This document shows, piece after piece, positions 1-6,019 of a DNA stretch of 8,741 bases. A program made the position numbers and the translations under genes. Every line of letters starts with the position of its first letter. Within the stretch, counting starts at the first letter, position 1. Source of the stretch: Acidimicrobiaceae bacterium (GTDB lineage Bacteria > Actinomycetota > Acidimicrobiia > Acidimicrobiales > Microtrichaceae); assembly GCA_003514205.1 (NCBI GenBank), contig DORQ01000315.1, positions 6,824 through 15,564 of the forward strand, read 5' to 3'. The notes under the pieces were generated by a model, which was not told the origin of the DNA, ran no database searches, and saw nothing but the letters and a program-made list of their open reading frames with translations.

Positions 1-535
1 CAGGGTCTGCGTTCGGTGAGGGGCCCGACGGACAATTCTCCCGGAACCACAGCTCTAGCCCAGATCGTGCCGCCTCGAATTCCTTGGTCGTTGTCGCAGC
101 CTTGATCTCCGGGGCGTTGCGATCGCCACCACTGGTGCGGATCGCCTCGGCAATCACTGCCAATGCATCGGCCAACACGCTCCAGTGCTTCGCAAGCGAG
201 CCCGGCACGCCGGTGTTCATCTCGGCAACTCCCTCGCTGAGGGCGGCATAGAAGTCGACCAGATTCTGAGACTTACGATCCGTTGGCTGGTGGGTGGTGA
301 AGACCTCGATCGCCACGCAATAGTCCGAATCCCGCTTCGCGTCCTCGAACCGCGAGGTCAGCTCCGAGAGTTTCGCTGCTTCTTCCGGAGGAAGCGTTAC
401 CGAGGAGATATCGGCAACTGTCGTTGAGGCAGCCGAACCACCGTCTGCGGTTCGTGTCTCTGTGCACCCGGTACTCACAAGAAGGCCAACGAGAGCCGCA
501 ACTCCCGTGCATCGTGCTGCGGCAATCGGTCTCAT
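1..535 (-). CDS. Putative secreted lipoprotein, 3' end cut by window edge
   Basis: This open frame begins with ATG at 535 and runs off the left edge with no stop, giving 178 residues. The N-terminus looks like a signal peptide: Arg2 and Arg8, a hydrophobic stretch at about 11-20, then LVSTGC with Cys24 as a possible lipidation site. The lipobox is imperfect, with Ser at -3 instead of Leu. A Thr/Ser/Ala-rich linker (25-50) leads into a mostly helical, Glu/Lys/Ala-rich domain containing Cys73 and Cys168, which could form a disulfide outside the membrane. The ATG overlaps the gatB stop as ATGA and has no clear ribosome site of its own, so translation is probably coupled to gatB. I do not recognise the family. 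Helical lipoproteins ending near an ENC motif are common among actinobacterial secreted proteins of unknown role. A lipoprotein is likely; the function is unknown. Confidence 0.72.
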   Translation of the reverse strand, partial: MRPIAAARCTGVAALVGLLVSTGCTETRTADGGSAASTTVADISSVTLPPEEAAKLSELTSRFEDAKRDSDYCVAIEVFTTHQPTDRKSQNLVDFYAALSEGVAEMNTGVPGSLAKHWSVLADALAVIAEAIRTSGGDRNAPEIKAATTTKEFEAARSGLELWFRENCPSGPSPNADP

Positions 536-1965
536 TGGCCGCGCCGTTGGTTCAGCAATGCCGTGAGCGCCTTACCGTCAGCTTTTCCGCCAGTTGCCTT
601 CATGGCCTGACCAACGAAGAAGCCCGCAACCTTGTTCTCGCCGTTGCAGAACTTCTCCCAATCAGCCGGATGCGCAGCAATCAGCGTGTCAACCAAATGC
701 TCGATCTCTGAGCTCTGCATTGCTTCGAACCCAAGACGAGTTGCGATCTCCTGAGGATCTGCATCAGAAGGATTCGACAACATCTCTGCCAGGACAGCTT
801 TCGCCTGCGTTGCAGTGATTGCCCCATCCACTTCCATACGCGTGAGTCGCGCAAACATGGCAGGGTTGAGATCGCCTGCTCCCTTGTCCGCCAGGTTGTG
901 CTCAGCGTGGGTCGCTGCTCGCTGAGGATCAGCTCCCGCAGCAATCGCTGCGAGCACTAGGTCGTCAAGGCCTCGCTCAACAACAATGCCTGCGCTCGCG
1001 ACTGAAACACCAGTGGCTGCGGCGAGGTTCGCTCGCCGCTCACGAGGAAGCGTGGGGAGGGCTGCCCGGACTGCTTCGATCCACTCCTCGCCGGGATCCA
1101 GAACAACCAGGTCCGGCTCGGGGAAGTAGCGATAGTCAGTTGCTTCCTCCTTGCTGCGAAGCGTTTGGGTCCTGCCGGTGTCATCGTTCCAATGCCGTGT
1201 CTCCTGGCGGACGACCTCTCCCGCAAGGATCATGTCGGCTTGACGCCGAGCCTCATACTCAATGGCACGGCCCACGGAACGCAACGAGTTGACATTCTTG
1301 ATCTCGCACCGAGTTCCGAGCGGCTCACCGGGTCGGCGTACGGACACGTTGCAGTCCACTCTCATGGACCCTTCCTCCATCTTGCCGTCGCTGGCACCAA
1401 CTGCAATCAGGATGCTCCGTAGCTCCGCTATGTAGGCCTTCGCCTCATCAGCGGAGAACAGGTCTGGCCGACCCACTACCTCGAGGAGCGGCACACCTGC
1501 ACGGTTGAAGTCCACCAGTGAGTATTCGGCGTCATGAATTCGAGTACCGCCAGCACCCATGTGGCTCGACTTCCCGGTGTCCTCCTCTAAGTGCGCGCGC
1601 TCGATTCCGCAGCGTTTGCCATTGGGGAGCTCCAACCATCCGTCCACGTTGATGGGAAGATCGAACTGGCTGATCTGATAGCCCTTGGGCATATCTGGGT
1701 AGAAGTAGTTCTTCCGCGAGAAGACCGAACGCTGAACGGTGCAGTTCAACGCCAGCCCAGCGCGCATCGCCAATTCCACCGCGTGTTTGTTGAGCACGGG
1801 AAGGCTGCCCGGAAGACCGAGGGTGACCGGATCAATGTTGGTGTTTGGCTCACCACCGAATTGATTGAGTGACGCGGAGAAGAGCTTGGTATGGGTCAGG
1901 AGTTCGGCATGAACCTCTAGTCCGATCACGATTTCCCAGCCATCGAGCGTGTTGGCATCAGTCAC
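532..1965 (-). CDS. gatB: Aspartyl/glutamyl-tRNA(Asn/Gln) amidotransferase subunit B
   Basis: GatB is the tRNA-binding and kinase subunit of the cytoplasmic GatCAB amidotransferase. It activates the side-chain carboxylate of Glu-tRNA(Gln) or Asp-tRNA(Asn) with ATP and accepts ammonia from GatA. The 477-residue product matches the family's usual length. Family motifs are clear: IGLEVHAEL (14-22), NYFYPDMPKGYQIS (86-99), HLEEDTGKSSH (125-135), VDFNRAGVPLLEVV (151-164), SMRVDCNVSVR (200-210), CEIKNVNS (220-227) and TDYRYFPEPDL (276-286). A helical YqeY-like tail occupies about 330-475 and ends in KVAGFFVGQAMKAT. I chose the GTG at 1965 because AGAAGGAG lies 7 nt upstream and it overlaps the gatA stop as GTGA. 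The frame stays open upstream to 2157, but those 64 extra residues lie over gatA and are not GatB-like. Confidence 0.97.
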   Translation of the reverse strand: MTDANTLDGWEIVIGLEVHAELLTHTKLFSASLNQFGGEPNTNIDPVTLGLPGSLPVLNKHAVELAMRAGLALNCTVQRSVFSRKNYFYPDMPKGYQISQFDLPINVDGWLELPNGKRCGIERAHLEEDTGKSSHMGAGGTRIHDAEYSLVDFNRAGVPLLEVVGRPDLFSADEAKAYIAELRSILIAVGASDGKMEEGSMRVDCNVSVRRPGEPLGTRCEIKNVNSLRSVGRAIEYEARRQADMILAGEVVRQETRHWNDDTGRTQTLRSKEEATDYRYFPEPDLVVLDPGEEWIEAVRAALPTLPRERRANLAAATGVSVASAGIVVERGLDDLVLAAIAAGADPQRAATHAEHNLADKGAGDLNPAMFARLTRMEVDGAITATQAKAVLAEMLSNPSDADPQEIATRLGFEAMQSSEIEHLVDTLIAAHPADWEKFCNGENKVAGFFVGQAMKATGGKADGKALTALLNQRRGQ

Positions 1966-3437
1966 GAGTTCGCTCCTTCTTGCGTCGGGTTGGACCCTTG
2001 TTGAAGCGCCGATTCCAGCACCATTGCTGCCCGAAACATGACGTCCTCTCGAAGGGCTGGGGCCAGGATCTGAACCCCGACGGGGAGCCCAGTCCCATCG
2101 CTCCCAAACGGCACCGACATCGCAGGATGGCCGGCCAGGTTTGTCGGAATAGTGCAAATGTCTTGCAAATACATCGTGAGAGGATCCTCGGTGAGTTCTC
2201 CGATCGGAAAGGCCGTGGTCGGCGCCACTGGCGAGATCAACAGATCGGCCTGCCGGTAGGCAGCCTCAAAATCGGCTCGAAGTAGCGTTCGAACCTTCTG
2301 CGCGGTCCCGTAGTAGGCGTCGTAGTAGCCCGCCGACAGTGCATAGGTCCCCAGCATGATTCTGCGCTTGACCTCTGCACCGAACCCCTGGGTTCGGGTC
2401 AACTCATACATTTCAGGAGTGGTCGGCGCATCCACGCGAAGCCCGAATCGAACACCGTCGAAACGTGACAGGTTCGATGAGGCCTCCGCAGGGGCAAGGA
2501 TGTAATACGCCGAGATGGCGTAGGACACAGCTGGAATACTGACCTCAACGATCTCAGCCCCGGCTGCCGCGAAGGCTTCCGCTGCAGCTCGAATTCGCGC
2601 TGCGACGGCTGGCTCGATTCCCTCGCCCATCAGCTCTGAGACGATCCCGATACGAAGCCCTGCCACCCCGTCGTGCAGACCCGCCACAAGTGCGCCACCA
2701 GCCTCGGGGAGAGAGGTGGAATCCAACGTGTCGTGACCCTCGATTGCTTCAAGAAGCAACGCCGCATCGGTGACATCACGACCAAACGGACCGATCTGAT
2801 CGAACGAGGATGCGTACGCAATCAAACCGAATCGGGAGGTTCTCCCATAGGTGGGTTTCACCCCAACGACGCCGCAGAACGAGGCCGGCTGGCGAATGGA
2901 GCCGCCCGTATCGGACCCGAGCGAACATGAGACCAAACCGGCCGCAACGGCAGCGGCGGATCCCCCCGAAGAGCCTCCTGGCACTCTGGAAGCATCATGT
3001 GGATTCCTCGTCAACTGGTATGCCGAGTTTTCCGTGGATGAGCCCATCGCGAACTCGTCCAGGTTGGTCTTGCCGACGAGGACCATTCCAGCCGCATGCA
3101 ACTTCTCGATGACCGTGGCGTTATAGGGGGGGCACCAACCCTCGAGAATCTTCGAGCCGGCGGTTGTGGGGATGCCGCGGGTGCACAAGTTGTCTTTCAC
3201 GGCAATGGGCACCCCCGCCAGGGGGCCCAACTTCTCCCCTCGCTGGAGCTTGTCGTCCACCGAGGCCGCAGCTGCCAGTGCTTCCTCACCCGTGGTCAGC
3301 AGAAAGGCACCCAGTTCTGCATCTTCACGTTGAATACGTTCAATGGTTGCCTCGGCTACCGCGACCGCCGTCGTCTCACCAGCGGAAATCTGCCGAGCAA
3401 TCTCGCGGGCCGTGAGGCTGTGAGCAGCGCCGGTCAT
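1962..3437 (-). CDS. gatA: Aspartyl/glutamyl-tRNA(Asn/Gln) amidotransferase subunit A
   Basis: GatA is the amidase-signature glutaminase of GatCAB. It hydrolyses glutamine and channels ammonia to GatB for transamidation of the misacylated tRNA. The 491-residue length is typical. The Ser-cisSer-Lys triad is intact: Lys81 in GVPIAVKDN, Ser156 in the GGSSGGSAAAVA signature and Ser180 in GSDTGGSIRQPA. The spacings (75 and 24 residues) equal those known for Staphylococcus aureus GatA (Lys79, Ser154, Ser178). KPTYGRTSRFGL and FDQIGPFGRDV follow, as expected for GatA rather than a general amidase. The ATG at 3437 overlaps the gatC stop as ATGA and has GGGGGAG 5 nt upstream. The 3' end overlaps gatB by 4 nt. 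Lying between gatC and gatB makes the assignment secure. Confidence 0.97.
   Translation of the reverse strand: MTGAAHSLTAREIARQISAGETTAVAVAEATIERIQREDAELGAFLLTTGEEALAAAASVDDKLQRGEKLGPLAGVPIAVKDNLCTRGIPTTAGSKILEGWCPPYNATVIEKLHAAGMVLVGKTNLDEFAMGSSTENSAYQLTRNPHDASRVPGGSSGGSAAAVAAGLVSCSLGSDTGGSIRQPASFCGVVGVKPTYGRTSRFGLIAYASSFDQIGPFGRDVTDAALLLEAIEGHDTLDSTSLPEAGGALVAGLHDGVAGLRIGIVSELMGEGIEPAVAARIRAAAEAFAAAGAEIVEVSIPAVSYAISAYYILAPAEASSNLSRFDGVRFGLRVDAPTTPEMYELTRTQGFGAEVKRRIMLGTYALSAGYYDAYYGTAQKVRTLLRADFEAAYRQADLLISPVAPTTAFPIGELTEDPLTMYLQDICTIPTNLAGHPAMSVPFGSDGTGLPVGVQILAPALREDVMFRAAMVLESALQQGSNPTQEGANS
1973..1980 (-). promoter_or_regulatory. Ribosome binding site of gatB
   Basis: AGAAGGAG on the minus strand sits inside the last codons of gatA, 7 nt before the GTG at 1965. 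It is a strong match to the anti-Shine-Dalgarno sequence. It decides the gatB start in favour of the GTG over the longer upstream open frame. Confidence 0.85.
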
Positions 3438-3736
3438 GTGTACTCCCCCATCACTGGCGGAACATGAAACATGTTCGCCTCGGCGCGAGGCGCGCCAGCC
3501 AGCACCTCATCACGGTCAAGTGACGGACGATCAACGTCCTCGCGAAGCACGTTGTTGAGGTCAAAAGGGTGCGAGGTCGGCTCGACGCCTTCAAGGTCGA
3601 GCTGAGCCATATCGTTGGCGTGATCCAAGATGTCTCCGAGTTGAGCGGTGAACTGCTCAAGTTCGGACTCGGAGAGGCGAAGACGAGCCAAATTGGCGAC
3701 TGCGGTCACCTGGGCGCTGGAAATCCTGTCAGACAT
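3434..3736 (-). CDS. gatC: Aspartyl/glutamyl-tRNA(Asn/Gln) amidotransferase subunit C
   Basis: GatC is the small subunit that wraps around the GatA-GatB interface and stabilises the amidotransferase. The product is 100 residues, a normal length. Visible family features are VTAVANLARLRLSESEL (10-26), ILDHANDMAQLDLEGVEPTSHP (36-57 region), NVLREDV (62-68) and a C-terminal GAPRAEANMFHVPPVMGE-type tail. I chose the ATG at 3736 (MSDRISSAQV) because GatC proteins usually begin within ten residues of this first helix. An in-frame ATG at 3745 would add three residues and cannot be excluded. Neither start has a strong ribosome site (only GGGGA very close to 3736), so a leaderless or weakly initiated message is possible. 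The frame is open to 3949, but that extension runs through the divergent promoter region. gatC is the first gene of the operon. Confidence 0.95.
   Translation of the reverse strand: MSDRISSAQVTAVANLARLRLSESELEQFTAQLGDILDHANDMAQLDLEGVEPTSHPFDLNNVLREDVDRPSLDRDEVLAGAPRAEANMFHVPPVMGEYT
3443..3449 (-). promoter_or_regulatory. Ribosome binding site of gatA
   Basis: GGGGGAG on the minus strand lies inside the last codons of gatC, 5 nt before the gatA ATG at 3437. It supports that start. It also means gatA can be initiated independently as well as by coupling across the ATGA overlap. Confidence 0.75.
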
Positions 3737-3903
3737 GTTCCCCATCGTAGGCGCAGGCGCCGCTCCGTTCGGCCAGCAGAACTCCACGCCGGGGAGATGC
3801 ACCCGCACAGTTGCCTGCGCCCACCTCCGTTGAGTGACTACAGTGGCGCCGTTCGCCACCGAACGCGGGGGCAGAAGCAATGACACACTATGAAGGAGCC
3901 AAC
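3737..3903. promoter_or_regulatory. Divergent intergenic region between gatC and the SCP2 gene
   Basis: About 165 bp separate the diverging gatC and SCP2 starts, so both promoters should lie here. I cannot assign convincing -35/-10 pairs; the hexamer matches I see are weak. Two inverted repeats stand out. One is a perfect 6-bp palindrome, CGTTCG-CCAC-CGAACG, at 3850-3865. The other is a perfect 9-bp pair, GGCGCAGGC at 3750-3758 and GCCTGCGCC at 3813-3821. The first could be an operator or a small hairpin in either leader. The second would fold in the gatC leader RNA just before its start codon. Both roles are inferred. Confidence 0.4.
3893..3898 (+). promoter_or_regulatory. Ribosome binding site of the SCP2 gene
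   Basis: AAGGAG lies 5 nt before the GTG at 3904, which is ideal spacing. It favours the GTG over the in-frame upstream ATG at 3880, which has no comparable site. Confidence 0.8.
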
Positions 3904-4311
3904 GTGGCGAAATTTCAATTCCTAACCCCTGAGTGGGTTGAGGCTGCAAAGCAGATTCGCGAAGAGTTCGAGGGTGAAGCGCCAGCTCCAGCTCATATTG
4001 TTCGTATGAACCAGGTCATCACCGAAGTCCCCTTCAGCGAGGAAGACATCTTGGCGTTCATGGACACCTCCGACGGTGCAATGAAGATGGACCTCGGAGC
4101 TCTTGAGGATCCAGACCTCACCGTCACAGTTGACTACCTCACCGCCAAGGCAATCATTGTCGACGGTAACCCACAGGCCGGAATGCAGGCGTTCATGGCG
4201 GGCAAGATCAAAGTTGTGGGAGACATGACCAAGATGATGGCCCTCCAGGCCGGTGCCCAAGACCCAACTGCGGCCGCAATCGCCGAGCGAATTCAAGCAA
4301 TCACCGAATAG
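3904..4311 (+). CDS. SCP2 sterol/lipid-transfer domain protein
   Basis: This is a 135-residue cytoplasmic protein that looks like a stand-alone SCP2 (sterol carrier protein 2) domain, a fold that holds lipids or acyl chains in a hydrophobic tunnel. It starts MAKFQFLTPEW, an N-terminal pattern I associate with short actinobacterial SCP2 proteins. Beta strands covering about 31-80 follow (HIVRMNQVITEVPF, then DLTVTVDYLTAKAIIV). The C-terminal half has the typical GNPQAGMQAFMAGKIKVVGDM signature (88-108), with the GKIKVxGD turn and the helix MTKMMALQ after it. No signal peptide or membrane segment is seen. GTG 3904 is preferred over ATG 3880 because of AAGGAG 5 nt upstream. The gene stands alone, diverging from gatCAB and converging on the transporter gene. 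The ligand is unknown; bacterial relatives are often found with steroid, fatty-acid or acyl-CoA metabolism. Confidence 0.88.
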   Translation: MAKFQFLTPEWVEAAKQIREEFEGEAPAPAHIVRMNQVITEVPFSEEDILAFMDTSDGAMKMDLGALEDPDLTVTVDYLTAKAIIVDGNPQAGMQAFMAGKIKVVGDMTKMMALQAGAQDPTAAAIAERIQAITE

Positions 4312-4325
4312 CTGTTCCGACTGGG

Positions 4326-4398
4326 CCTTGTTCGCTTCGGTCACCACGGCGATCCGTCAAACAACAAGGGCTCGACACCGGCAATCGGCTGGCCCTTG
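4326..4398 (+). other. Overlapping inverted repeats after the SCP2 gene
   Basis: Downstream of the SCP2 stop, CCTTGTT (4326-4332) can pair with AACAAGG (4363-4369). The overlapping CAAGGGC (4365-4371) can pair with GCCCTTG (4392-4398). The two stems share bases, so only one can form at a time. Neither is followed by a T-run. They may contribute to 3'-end formation or may be chance pairings. Confidence 0.25.
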
Positions 4399-4434
4399 AG
4401 TTCTCTGGACGAATCGATCGAACACAAGCGTGTT

Positions 4435-5832
4435 CTACACGGGCGGGGTCTCCAGCGACCTCGCCCGTTGTGTGTCTCGCTTCGGAAGAAACAAACTCAA
4501 CACAACAGCACCACCCGTGATGGCTGCGCCAATGAGATAGGTCTGTCCGAAGGAGGCTCCAAGATTCACCCCTCGCTGCAATGAGGCCTGCAAGCTGTCC
4601 AGCCCATTCATCCCGAGGGAGGTCGCCACTTGTATCGCCATTGCGAGCACTGCGCCGGCCACTCCAAGATCCTCATCTCTGACGCAGTTCACCAACGCCG
4701 CTGTGAACGAGGGTTGCGCTGCGCCCATTCCCAACCCACTCAGCGCAATTGCCCCCACCACCACGGGGATCGAGAGATGTGAGGCCGTGCTTGCCATCAT
4801 CACCAATGAGATGCTCACGAGGGAGCCGCCGAACACCCCAATCACCCGTATGCCGAGGTGACGAACGAGGTAGCCAGCGGCGACACCTGCGATCGCAAAG
4901 GTCAATGGACGTGGGACAAGCAACAAGCTGATCCTTGAGTCACTGACGGCTCCAACCTCGCGCAACAACCTCGGCGCAAGAATGAAGCCGCCCATGTAGC
5001 CGAACTGCGCGAAGAAGAGCACCGATACCGGCAGCAGGAACGAGCGGGTTTGCACCACCGACAGCGGGATGAGCGGATGTTCCACACGGCGCTCAATTGA
5101 AACGAAGAGCCAGAGCCCAGCGATCGACAACGCCAGGAGCCCGAGGGTCTTTGGGCCAACCCATCCCCAGGTCGGTCCCTGTTGGACTGCAAGCAGAAGT
5201 GTGACGAGCGAACCTGCAAGTACCAGGTTGCCTTTCACATCGAACGAGACGTTTCGCGCGGATGCAACGGTTGGAAGCACGAGGTACGCAACGACCACGG
5301 CGAGCGCTAGCAGCGGCACCTGTACCCAGAAAATGGTGCGCCAACCGAAGCTCTCAACGAGGGGTCCGCCAATCACCAACCCCAAGACGGGACCTCCGGC
5401 CCCAACCAAGGTGAAATAGCCGAGTGCTGTCGAGCGCTGCGCCGGAGGGAAAATCAGGCTGATCATTGCCATTGAGGACGGTCCAAGGGCGGCGCCCAGC
5501 ACTGCACCCACCACCCGAAACCCAATGAGCGACCAACCATCCCAGGCAACCCCAGATGCTCCCGCCGCGAGCAGGGAGCCGACCAAGCCAATGAGGTACA
5601 CCCGTCGATGCCCGTATAGATCGCCGAGTTTTCCCGCCGTCGCGGTGACCAACGCGTTAGCGAGGATCGGACCGGAAATGAGCCAGACCAAGGTGGTGAC
5701 TGAAATGTCGAGGTCAGCCGCGATGGTCGGTCGACTGACCGCAAGAATGGTGAAATTGATCCCCGTCGCCAGCAACCCGAGCAGAACCGTCGCTGTGATC
5801 ACCCAAGGATTCGCGTGCCGATTTTGCTTCAC
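4435..5832 (-). CDS. MFS transporter, DHA2 (EmrB/QacA-like) family
   Basis: This 465-residue inner-membrane protein has about 14 hydrophobic segments, the size and count of the DHA2 proton-antiport drug exporters. Motif A is clear after TM2 (GKLGDLYGHRRV, 68-79). The antiporter motif C region is in TM5 (GAGGPVLGLVIGG, 144-156), followed by the typical FGWRTIFWVQVP (162-173). The motif usually read as LDxTIVNVALP in TM1 is here INFTILAVSRP (25-35), so the usual Asp is Asn26. Segments of about 20 residues continue to 432-450, then a short basic tail. The start is GTG at 5832, immediately after an in-frame stop; KQNRHANPW before TM1 is a plausible cytoplasmic N-terminus. No good ribosome site is seen. 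The gene lies 187 bp downstream of the kinase gene on the same strand. The substrate cannot be told. Confidence 0.93.
   Translation of the reverse strand: MKQNRHANPWVITATVLLGLLATGINFTILAVSRPTIAADLDISVTTLVWLISGPILANALVTATAGKLGDLYGHRRVYLIGLVGSLLAAGASGVAWDGWSLIGFRVVGAVLGAALGPSSMAMISLIFPPAQRSTALGYFTLVGAGGPVLGLVIGGPLVESFGWRTIFWVQVPLLALAVVVAYLVLPTVASARNVSFDVKGNLVLAGSLVTLLLAVQQGPTWGWVGPKTLGLLALSIAGLWLFVSIERRVEHPLIPLSVVQTRSFLLPVSVLFFAQFGYMGGFILAPRLLREVGAVSDSRISLLLVPRPLTFAIAGVAAGYLVRHLGIRVIGVFGGSLVSISLVMMASTASHLSIPVVVGAIALSGLGMGAAQPSFTAALVNCVRDEDLGVAGAVLAMAIQVATSLGMNGLDSLQASLQRGVNLGASFGQTYLIGAAITGGAVVLSLFLPKRDTQRARSLETPPV
4439..4468. terminator. Possible bidirectional terminator hairpin at the convergent junction
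   Basis: ACGGGCGGGGTC (4439-4450) and GACCTCGCCCGT (4457-4468) form a 12-bp stem with one mismatch around a 6-nt loop. On the minus strand the stem covers the last codons of the transporter gene and ends next to its TAG. On the plus strand it lies about 130 nt after the SCP2 stop and is followed by TGTGTGTCTCGC, which is only moderately T-rich. A second small perfect hairpin, GAACAC-AAGC-GTGTTC, sits just beside it at 4420-4435. Position and GC-rich stem suit termination, but neither strand has a clean T-tract. Confidence 0.4.
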
Positions 5833-5853
5833 GCGTCATACTACCCGCCTGTT

Positions 5854-5936
5854 CCCTGTCGCTTGTTGGGACGGTCGGTGCTGTCGCGGCGGCTGGGGAA
5901 CACCACGCAAGCCGACCGCCCCAACAAGCGACAGGG
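5854..5936. repeat. 83-bp inverted repeat with 25-nt arms
   Basis: The arms at 5854-5878 (starting CCCTGTCGCTTGTTGGG) and 5912-5936 (ending CCCAACAAGCGACAGGG) are reverse complements at 24 of 25 positions, around a 33-nt loop. The single difference is A5871 against C5919. In RNA copied from the minus strand this becomes a G-U wobble, so the stem is unbroken in the direction of kinase and transporter transcription. The element fills the gap after the kinase stop (6020) and ends 21 nt before the transporter GTG. There is no T-run on either side and no obvious target-site duplication. It could be a terminator lacking a T-tract, a leader hairpin of the transporter message, or a member of a dispersed REP/MITE-like family. 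The remaining part of the gap (5937-6019) shows nothing I can name. Confidence 0.9.
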
Positions 5937-6019
5937 CCGCTCTACTCCCCAACCTATTCCAAAACCGAACCAACCTGTGGCCAGATTTGAGACAGATCCC
6001 TTAATTTCTTCGGGGCGAC

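Noticed and set aside
1966..2157. Longer gatB start at 2157
   Set aside because: The 64 added residues overlap the gatA 3' end and resemble no GatB. A strong ribosome site and GTGA overlap mark the start at 1965.
1869..2285. Plus-strand 138-residue open frame
   Set aside because: It is antisense to gatA and gatB, Arg/His/Pro-rich and without recognisable motifs; it is a shadow of GC-rich coding sequence.
3880..3903. ATG at 3880 as the SCP2 start
   Set aside because: It has no ribosome site, and AAGGAG would then lie inside the gene ideally spaced before GTG 3904.
3746..3949. Longer gatC start at 3949
   Set aside because: It would cross the divergent promoter region and overlap the SCP2 gene. 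GatC proteins are about 95-100 residues.
5854..5936. Classical rho-independent terminator for the kinase gene
   Set aside because: The stem is much longer than usual, the loop is 33 nt, and no T-run follows on either strand. It is kept only as an unexplained inverted repeat.
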